Shown here: one piece after another, positions 1 through 5,011 of the stretch
How the letters are laid out: each line of letters opens with the position of its first letter
Numbering within the stretch: position 1 is the stretch's first letter
Origin: Sphingomonadaceae bacterium
GTDB taxonomy: Bacteria > Pseudomonadota > Alphaproteobacteria > Sphingomonadales > Sphingomonadaceae
Length of the DNA stretch: 5,011 nt
NCBI GenBank assembly: GCA_013821585.1
Contig: JACDGO010000194.1
Coordinates: 1-5,011, forward strand
Direction of reading: 5' to 3'
Notes under the pieces: generated by a model
What the model was told of the DNA's origin: nothing
Database searches by the model: none
What the model saw: only the letters and a program-made list of their open reading frames with translations
Program-made: the position numbers and the translations under genes

Positions 1-1
1 C

Positions 2-331
2 CTCCATCAGGCGACCGAACGGCTCTACATCTGTTTTCTGCTGGTCCAGACCCTCTATTTTCCGCGCTCGCATAACATCAAGTTTCTGCGGTCGCTGGCC
101 GAAGACGAAGAGCCTCGGCTGATCAACGCATGGCCACGCGCGACGCGGCTGGACCGCAGCCGGTTCGAGCAATTGAAACGCGCTTATGTGGAAGCGCGGT
201 ATTCGGCGACCTATTCGATCACCGCCGACGATCTTGACGCAATCGCCGTGGCGATCGAGCGGCTCAGCGAGTGTGTCAGGCTCGTATGTGAGGAACGGCT
301 GACGACCTTGCGCCGCGCCGCCGAAATCTGA
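2..331 (+). CDS. HEPN domain protein, C-terminal part (probable nucleotidyltransferase-HEPN fusion), 5' truncated by window
   Basis: The frame is open from base 2 to a TGA at 329-331, giving 109 residues with no start in view. The opening helix (LHQATERLYICFLL), the PRSHNIKFLRSL segment and later KRAYVEARYS and CEERL resemble the C-terminal HEPN half of roughly 300-residue proteins that carry an N-terminal minimal nucleotidyltransferase. That resemblance is from memory; the nucleotidyltransferase half would lie beyond the left edge and is not seen. HEPN domains are all-helical and often act as RNases or as the toxin partner of MNT antitoxins. However, the usual Rx4-6H catalytic spacing is absent: His24 of the visible part has Arg only at positions 7 and 22. 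Nuclease activity is therefore doubtful. The gene converges on the tRNA and rod operon, and its GC (about 60% by hand count) is lower than theirs. The family call is fairly sure; the role is unknown. [Confidence was missing from the original answer; the value here was filled in during reformatting from "fairly sure".]. Confidence 0.7.
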   Translation, partial: LHQATERLYICFLLVQTLYFPRSHNIKFLRSLAEDEEPRLINAWPRATRLDRSRFEQLKRAYVEARYSATYSITADDLDAIAVAIERLSECVRLVCEERLTTLRRAAEI

Positions 332-365
332 AATCAGCCATCAGTCGCGTCGCCCATCTCGGGAT

Positions 366-396
366 CGGCGTTCGCAAACCGACGTTTGCAGCGCCG
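366..396 (+). terminator. Possible terminator-like hairpin after the HEPN gene, no U tract
   Basis: The core is a perfect inverted repeat, GCAAAC (374-379) and GTTTGC (384-389), around a CGAC loop. An outer arm, CGGCG (366-370) with CGCCG (392-396), extends it. In plus-strand RNA a U-G and a U-A pair join the two arms with one bulged C, giving about 13 pairs. It begins 35 bases after the HEPN stop codon, where a 3' end would be expected between convergent genes. No run of T follows, so intrinsic termination is not shown. It could instead be a 3' stability hairpin or, as a palindrome, a protein-binding site. Confidence 0.35.
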
Positions 397-422
397 TCGC
401 CACAACGTGAGGCATTGATCGC

Positions 423-444
423 GCTGGTCGCTTCGCGGCCAAGC
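423..444 (+). repeat. Second imperfect hairpin in the convergent intergenic gap
   Basis: GGTCGC (426-431) pairs with GCGGCC (435-440) around a TTC loop, with one U-G wobble in plus-strand RNA. Outer GCT (423-425) and AGC (442-444) add three pairs past a bulged A at 441. The wobble becomes an A-C mismatch on the other strand, so the structure is better as plus-strand RNA. No T tract follows. In GC-rich DNA a stem of this size can arise by chance. The rest of 332-551 shows no open frame, tRNA copy or promoter that I can support. Confidence 0.2.
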
Positions 445-551
445 TGTGTCGGAGTAGCGCGCGGAAACGTACGAGATCCAGCAACGGTGCTTACTCTGTG
501 ATTGCTGCCAAGGCGCCTAAGGCCGCTCAGCCAGTTAAGTCATTGAAAAGG

Positions 552-627
<76 letters not shown>

Positions 628-637
628 GGAGAGGCGG

Positions 638-652
638 GCCGGTAGCACCGGC
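638..652 (-). other. Short GC-rich hairpin between rodA and tRNA-Lys
   Basis: GCCGGT (638-643) and ACCGGC (647-652) are a perfect 6-base inverted repeat around a 3-base loop. After one mismatch, two further bases on each side (635-636 and 654-655) can pair. It sits wholly within the 44-base gap between the rodA stop and the tRNA 5' end. No T tract follows it in the minus-strand direction, so it is not a standard terminator. It could mark the rodA mRNA 3' end after RNase processing of a joint transcript, or weakly attenuate read-through. Confidence 0.35.
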
Positions 653-671
653 TCGATTGCCGCGCAACACT

Positions 672-1775
672 TCAGGCGAAGCTGCGCCGCCGCCAGCCGT
701 CGCGCTCGATCGACATCAAAATGCCGAGGCAGATCAAGACCGTCATCATCGCCGTGCCGCCGAAGCTGACGAGGGGGAGCGGGATACCTACAACGGGGGC
801 GAGGCCCATCACCATCATCAGGTTGATCGCCGCGTAGAAGAAGATCGTCGTCGTGAGGCCCGCCGCGGTCAACCGCCCGAAGCGCGTCGGCGCGCGCGCC
901 GCCACGCGCATTCCCCAGCGCGTCACGAGCAGGAATGCGCCGATGATCAATATTCCGCCGATCAGCCCCCATTCCTCCGCCATCGTCGCGAACACGAAGT
1001 CGGTGTGCCCCTCGGGCAGATAGTCGAGGTGGCTCTGCGTGCCGTTGAGGAAGCCCTTGCCGAAAATCCCGCCCGATCCGATCGCGATCTTCGACTGGGT
1101 GATGTGATAGCCGGCGCCGAGCGGGTCGCTTTCGGGATCGAGAAAGATCAGGACGCGCTTCTTTTGATAGTCGTGCATCGTCGCCCAGACGATAGGCAGC
1201 GCGGCGGCGAGCACCGCGCCCGCGCCCGCGAACAACCGCAAAGGCACACCCGCGAGGAATACCACTACGATCCCGCCCGCCGCGATCATCGTCGCGGTGC
1301 CGAGGTCGGGCTGAAGCAACACCAGCGCGACCGGAAACCCGATCGCCAGCGCGGGCGGCCATAGCGCGTGGACACCGCGAAGCTCGCCCGCGGGTAACAG
1401 GTCGTAGAAGCGCGCGACCGCGAGCACGATCGTCAGCTTCATTAGCTCGGAAGGCTGAAGCCGGATGATGCCGAGATCGAGCCAGCGCCGCGAACCGCCG
1501 CTGACCGCGCCGAGCAGCTCGACCGCGAGCAGCATCGTGAGCATCACGCCGTAGGCGGGAAACGCCGCCGCCTTCCACGTTCGTTCGGGGATGCGCGAGA
1601 GGATCACGGCCATGACGAGGAACATCGCAAAGCGGACGCCCTGCGACAGCGCCCAGGGTCTTATGCTGCCGCTCGCCGCCGAATAGAGGACGACGAGGCC
1701 GAAACCGCCGAGCGCGGCGACGATGAGCAGGATGCGCCAAGACAGGCTGCGGATCGCGTCGGGAACCAAGGTCAT
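672..1775 (-). CDS. rodA: RodA, SEDS-family peptidoglycan glycosyltransferase
   Basis: At 367 residues the product is close to the usual length of RodA (E. coli about 370) and has about ten hydrophobic segments. SEDS proteins polymerise lipid II into glycan strands at the inner membrane, and RodA does this for side-wall growth paired with PBP2. Visible family motifs are RRWLDLG near 96-102, QPSELMKL at 107-114, QPDLGT at 155-160, YQKKRVLIFLDP at 203-214, the PEGHTDFVFA block at 254-263, and PLPLVSFGG at 332-340. Asp259 in HTDF corresponds to the catalytic aspartate of the family. The ATG overlaps the mrdA stop in ATGA (1775-1772), which fixes the start. A basic tail (WRRRSFA) follows the last membrane segment. 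FtsW is the main alternative, but the mrdA neighbour and the rod operon favour RodA. Confidence 0.97.
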   Translation of the reverse strand: MTLVPDAIRSLSWRILLIVAALGGFGLVVLYSAASGSIRPWALSQGVRFAMFLVMAVILSRIPERTWKAAAFPAYGVMLTMLLAVELLGAVSGGSRRWLDLGIIRLQPSELMKLTIVLAVARFYDLLPAGELRGVHALWPPALAIGFPVALVLLQPDLGTATMIAAGGIVVVFLAGVPLRLFAGAGAVLAAALPIVWATMHDYQKKRVLIFLDPESDPLGAGYHITQSKIAIGSGGIFGKGFLNGTQSHLDYLPEGHTDFVFATMAEEWGLIGGILIIGAFLLVTRWGMRVAARAPTRFGRLTAAGLTTTIFFYAAINLMMVMGLAPVVGIPLPLVSFGGTAMMTVLICLGILMSIERDGWRRRSFA

Positions 1776-3763
1776 CGGGCGGCCGTGACCTCGGGCGCGA
1801 GGTCCGGAGGAGCCGGGACGTCGGACGGCGCGCCTGTGTCGGGAGCGGGCGCGGGGTCGGGCGTCGTCTTGTAGCTCGCCGCCTTCGCCGCCATCCGCGT
1901 CGCGAGATCGCCTCCCCAGCCTTGCTCCAACGCGGTGAGCGACTTCATCGCCTGATCGGGCGCGAATAGGAAGGTCATCGTGTCGCGGGCGATCGGCGCG
2001 GCGGCGGCGGCGCCGAAGCCGCCATGCTCGACCAGCACGGAAAACGCGTAGCGGGGGCTTTCGACCGGCGCGAAGCCAATGAAATGGGCGTGGTCGCGCT
2101 GCTTCCAGGGCAGCGTGGCGTTCGAGCGGACGCCGCCCGCGCGCTCGGAAAGCGTGATGCGCCGCACCTGCGCGGTCCCGGTCTTGCCCGCCATCTGCAC
2201 GCCGGGGATCGGCAGCCTGGCGGCGGCCGCGGTGCCGCCTCCGTTGACGACATTGCCCATCGCCTGGCGCACGAACTCGACATGCGCGGGATTAACTCCT
2301 AGCGGTGCGCCGGGTCGCGGCGGTCCCATGAGGTGCGGCTCGAGGCCATGCCCCGTCGCGAGGCGCGCCGCCATCACCGCGAGCTGCAAGGGATTGGCGA
2401 GCATATAACCTTGGCCGATCGACATGTTGACCGTGTCATAGGCCGCCCAGGCGCGTTTGTGCTTGCGTTCGATCCATTGCGGGTCGGGAACGGTGCCGAA
2501 CCGCTGCGGCTGAAGCGGCAGCGGATGAACTGCGCCAAGCCCGAGCTTGCGGAACATGCCCGCCAGGGCATTCGCGCCGTATTTCAGTCCCATCGTGTAA
2601 AAGTAGATGTCGCAGCTGTGAACGACCGCGCCGGCGAGCGCGAGCGAGCCGTGACGCTTGTCGCAGTGGAATATCGCGCTGCCGACGCGCATCGCGCCGC
2701 CGCAGAAGACGGTCTCGTCCGGGTCGATTCCCGCTTCGAGCAACGCGAGCGCCGAGGACGGCTTGGTGGTCGACCCCGGCGGATAAAGCGCATGCAGGGT
2801 TTTGTTGACGAGCGGCAGATGATCGTCGCTCGTCAGCGCGGCATATTCGCGGCGGCCGATCCCGTCGGAAAAGCTGTTCGGGTCATAGGCGGGCATCGAG
2901 ACCATCGCCGCGAGGCCGCCGGTCGCGAGGTCGATGACGGTGATCGCGCCGGAATTGTCGCCCATCCGCCGCGCCGCGTAATCTTGGAGGTCGCGGTCGA
3001 TGGTCAGCCTGATAGTGTTGCCCGGCACATCGGGGCGCGTGGCGAGGTCGCGGACCAGCTTGCCGCGCGCGGTAACCTCGCTGCGGCGCGCGCCGGGCTT
3101 GCCCTTCAGCACGGGCTCCATCGTCTTTTCGAGCGCTTCCTTGCCGATCTTGTAACCGGGCGCGATCAGCAGGGGGTCTTTCGACTTGGCGTAGTCCTCG
3201 GCCGAGGCGGCGCCGACATAGCCGATCAGATGTCCGACCGCCGCGCCATCGGGATAATAGCGCGCGAAACCTTGCGCGGGCTGGACTCCCGGCAGGTCCG
3301 GCGCACGGATGCTGAGCGCGGCATAGCGTTGCCAGTCCAGCTTCTCGGCGACCTGCACGGGTTGAAATCCCGCCGCCTTGTCGATGTCGCGCTCGATCCG
3401 GTCGCGCTCGTCGGCGGTGAGACCAAGCAGCTGCTGGAGCTCGTCGAGCGTTGCCTTGCGTTCCTTCAGCCGATCCGGGATCACATCGACGCGAAACACG
3501 GTGCGATTGAGCGCGAGCGGTTTTCCTGCGCGGTCGACGATCCAGCCGCGGCGCGGCGGGATCAGCGACAGGTTCACGCGGTTGCTTTCGGCGAGCAGCG
3601 CATAACGCGCGTTCTCGAAGATCGACAGATAGGCCATGCGCCCCGCGAGCAGCGCCCCGATCGAAAGCTGCGCGCCGCCCAGCACGAAGCTGCGCCGGTC
3701 GAACGCGAAGCGCGCCTGCGCCTCGGAAACGCTGCGCTTGCCGAGCAGCCGGTCGAGCTTCAT
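1772..3763 (-). CDS. mrdA: Penicillin-binding protein 2, class B peptidoglycan transpeptidase
   Basis: This 663-residue protein crosslinks peptidoglycan for cell elongation in complex with RodA. It has a short cytoplasmic N-terminus and one membrane anchor at about 27-47, followed by the PBP dimerisation domain (PPRRGWIVDRAG at 69-80) and the transpeptidase domain from about 250. The catalytic motifs are complete: S331-T-T-K334 (SxxK), S383-C-D385 (SxD) and K527-T-G529 (KTG). The only cysteines (354, 367, 384) cluster between the first two motifs together with His371. Residues 25-32 follow a twin arginine, giving RRSF before the anchor. An Ala run (585-589) precedes PIARD, and a Pro/Ala/Asp tail fills about 634-663. 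The start ATG overlaps the mreD stop (ATGA, 3763-3760) and the stop overlaps the rodA start. The ribosome-binding site is weak, which suits translational coupling. The call is close to certain. Confidence 0.98.
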   Translation of the reverse strand: MKLDRLLGKRSVSEAQARFAFDRRSFVLGGAQLSIGALLAGRMAYLSIFENARYALLAESNRVNLSLIPPRRGWIVDRAGKPLALNRTVFRVDVIPDRLKERKATLDELQQLLGLTADERDRIERDIDKAAGFQPVQVAEKLDWQRYAALSIRAPDLPGVQPAQGFARYYPDGAAVGHLIGYVGAASAEDYAKSKDPLLIAPGYKIGKEALEKTMEPVLKGKPGARRSEVTARGKLVRDLATRPDVPGNTIRLTIDRDLQDYAARRMGDNSGAITVIDLATGGLAAMVSMPAYDPNSFSDGIGRREYAALTSDDHLPLVNKTLHALYPPGSTTKPSSALALLEAGIDPDETVFCGGAMRVGSAIFHCDKRHGSLALAGAVVHSCDIYFYTMGLKYGANALAGMFRKLGLGAVHPLPLQPQRFGTVPDPQWIERKHKRAWAAYDTVNMSIGQGYMLANPLQLAVMAARLATGHGLEPHLMGPPRPGAPLGVNPAHVEFVRQAMGNVVNGGGTAAAARLPIPGVQMAGKTGTAQVRRITLSERAGGVRSNATLPWKQRDHAHFIGFAPVESPRYAFSVLVEHGGFGAAAAAPIARDTMTFLFAPDQAMKSLTALEQGWGGDLATRMAAKAASYKTTPDPAPAPDTGAPSDVPAPPDLAPEVTAAR

Positions 3764-4281
3764 CGCGCGAACCGCCGCCGGTCAAGGCTGGCGCAAATCC
3801 GCGCGACAACGGGGAAAAGCAGGATCGACAGGACGAACTGCGGCAAAAGGAACCATGGCGCGGTCGCTCCGCCGCCGACCATCGCGAGGCCGAGCGCGAA
3901 CAGCAGCTCCAGCGCGATCGCGCACGCCGCGATCGCCCAGTTCTGCCAATGATCGCGCCACACCAGCCGCCCGTCGACCGCCTCTAGCACGAGCAACGCG
4001 ACCGTCCAGATCGCCATCGCCGATCCGATCGGCTGGCCGCTGAACAGGTCGTCGAACGCGCCGAGCGGCAGCGCGGCCCAGACCGGCCACAGATCGACGC
4101 GCAGCAATCGCCAGGCAAGAAGCGTCATGAAGCCGAACGGCGGCAGCAGAGGCTCGGTCGCGACGAAGGGAAGCAGCGGAGCGAGCGAGGCGAGCATCAC
4201 CGAGACGACCGGCACGAGCTGACGCTCGAGCGCGCTCGGCGGCGGATCGAAGCGCGTGTGGCGGCGGACGAGCGCGATCAC
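3760..4281 (-). CDS. mreD: MreD, rod shape-determining membrane protein
   Basis: The 173-residue product is a small, strongly hydrophobic protein with five or so membrane segments, the usual size and make-up for MreD. The motif GAFDDLFSGQPIGSAM at 74-89 matches the family's G-x-x-x-D-L-x-x-G-x-P-x-G core. MreD binds MreC in the inner membrane and supports the MreB-RodA-PBP2 complex; its exact biochemical role is unsettled. The chosen start is GTG at 4281-4279, which overlaps the mreC stop as GTGA; the first internal ATG is Met29, which would remove the first hydrophobic segment. The frame stays open just upstream, so the start rests on the overlap and on family length. Its own stop overlaps the mrdA start. 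The position between mreC and mrdA is the strongest support, since MreD sequences vary widely. Confidence 0.94.
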   Translation of the reverse strand: MIALVRRHTRFDPPPSALERQLVPVVSVMLASLAPLLPFVATEPLLPPFGFMTLLAWRLLRVDLWPVWAALPLGAFDDLFSGQPIGSAMAIWTVALLVLEAVDGRLVWRDHWQNWAIAACAIALELLFALGLAMVGGGATAPWFLLPQFVLSILLFPVVARICASLDRRRFAR

Positions 4282-5009
4282 GGGCGGTCCGGTGCGGGCA
4301 AGTCGGGCGCGGCCGGCACGAACGGCGGCTGCACGATCGCGAAGTCGAGCCGCGTGGGATCGGCGATCGGCCGCGCGACGATCGCGTCGCGCGTGCGGAC
4401 CTTGCCGAGCGCGACGGGAATGTCGGGCGGATAGATTCCGCCCGCGCCGGACGTCACGAAGATGTCGCCGGGATTGAACGGGTTGTTGCTCGCCTGGAGC
4501 GGTCGGATGTCGAGCGCCCCGTCGCCGCGTCCGGTCGCGAGCGCGGGCATGCCGTCGGACACGCGCTTGACTGGAACGACGTTGCCGCCGTCGGTGATCA
4601 TCAGCACGCGCGCCGTCACCCGCCCGGCGGCGACGATTCGCCCGATCAGGCCTTCCGGGGTTCGCACCGGCTGGCCGTTGGCGACGCCCTGCGCCGCGCC
4701 GGCGGAAAGCGTCGCATAGCGTCGGCTGCTTGCGCCGGTCGACGCGACGAGCCGCGCCGTCGTGACCGTCTCGCGCCCGCTTTCGACGAGGCGGACGAGG
4801 CGCTTGAGCCGGTGGTTCTCGCGCGCGATCGCCCGCGCCTCGATCAGCGCGGCGCGGTTGGCGCGGGTTTCGGCTTCCATGGCGCGGTTCTTCGATCCGG
4901 CCTCGATATAGGCCGCGACGCCATCATAGCCTGAAACGACGACGGCGACGAGGCTGCGCCCGCCTTCAGTAATGGGCGACGCAAGGTCGGTCGCCGCGCC
5001 CTGAATCGC
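4278..5009 (-). CDS. mreC: MreC, periplasmic cell-shape scaffold, N-terminus beyond window
   Basis: The frame runs from the right edge (first whole codon 5009-5007) to TGA at 4280-4278, giving 243 visible residues; an internal ATG at 4880 lies inside the coding region and is not the start. MreC dimerises in the periplasm and activates PBP2/RodA. The missing part should hold the cytoplasmic tail and single membrane segment. Of the visible residues, about 40-80 are charged and coiled-coil-like. About 83-230 form the double beta-barrel domain, shown by the GVANGQPV and GLIGRIV stretches, a D140 at the end of ARVLMITD, GDIFVTSGAGG at 181-191 and YPPDIPVALGKV at 193-204. The usual glycine in the FPxGIPVG motif is Asp here. 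The product ends in a short Pro-rich tail (about 228-243). The stop overlaps the mreD start. mreB is expected upstream, outside the window. Confidence 0.96.
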   Translation of the reverse strand, partial: AIQGAATDLASPITEGGRSLVAVVVSGYDGVAAYIEAGSKNRAMEAETRANRAALIEARAIARENHRLKRLVRLVESGRETVTTARLVASTGASSRRYATLSAGAAQGVANGQPVRTPEGLIGRIVAAGRVTARVLMITDGGNVVPVKRVSDGMPALATGRGDGALDIRPLQASNNPFNPGDIFVTSGAGGIYPPDIPVALGKVRTRDAIVARPIADPTRLDFAIVQPPFVPAAPDLPAPDRP

Positions 5010-5011
5010 GG

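Noticed and set aside
628..690. Possible promoter for the tRNA (TTGCGC, 17-base spacer, TACCGG on the minus strand)
   Set aside because: The -10 match is poor, and the putative -10 box is part of the 638-652 hairpin; the match is too weak to annotate.
657..1364. 235-residue plus-strand frame opposite rodA
   Set aside because: The His/Arg/Glu-rich low-complexity product is typical of the antisense frame of a hydrophobic GC-rich gene, and RodA motifs on the minus strand are complete.
1998..2013. GCG-type trinucleotide run as a possible phase-variable repeat
   Set aside because: It encodes the short Ala run (585-589) of PBP2 just before a conserved segment. Whole-codon changes would not shift the frame, and such runs are common at this GC.
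2883..3809. 308-residue minus-strand frame inside mrdA
   Set aside because: It is an out-of-frame reading of mrdA, arginine-rich and with no domain; the frame carrying the SxxK, SxD and KTG motifs is the real one.
2333..3952. 539-residue open frame on the plus strand antisense to mrdA and mreD
   Set aside because: It has Arg/Ala/Asp/Glu-rich composition with no recognisable domain, and it mirrors the codon bias of the well-supported mrdA gene on the other strand.

Overview
The window looks like a piece of chromosome from a high-GC alphaproteobacterium, most likely of the order Sphingomonadales. This rests on GC-rich codon use, the gene order, and the residue patterns of RodA, PBP2 and MreC as remembered from that group; no search was run. 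Four of the five protein genes and the tRNA lie on the minus strand, so the main operon reads from the right edge toward the left.

From right to left, the operon holds the 3' part of mreC (5009 down to 4278, N-terminus beyond the window), mreD, mrdA (penicillin-binding protein 2) and rodA. The three junctions are all 4-base stop/start overlaps (GTGA, ATGA, ATGA), so the genes are packed without spacers and are probably translationally coupled. Together they encode the cell elongation machinery (Rod complex). RodA polymerises glycan strands from lipid II, PBP2 crosslinks them, MreC activates PBP2/RodA from the periplasm, and MreD is the membrane partner of MreC. mreB would be expected just beyond the right edge. 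A complete tRNA-Lys(CTT) gene with encoded CCA follows rodA after 44 bases on the same strand, with a short GC-rich hairpin between them.

The left end differs. At 2-331 on the plus strand is the 3' end of a gene whose product looks like the C-terminal HEPN domain of a nucleotidyltransferase-HEPN protein. It converges on the tRNA across a 220-base non-coding gap (332-551) that holds two hairpins and no gene I can support. GC by hand count is about 60% over the first 300 bases, against roughly 67-80% in three sampled 60-base lines of the operon. With the tRNA 3' end facing this side, that makes an accessory-region border possible but unproven.

No new system is evident. The points most worth a second look are a cluster of all three PBP2 cysteines with a histidine that resembles a metal site, the HEPN gene beside the tRNA, and a twin-arginine-like N-terminus on PBP2.
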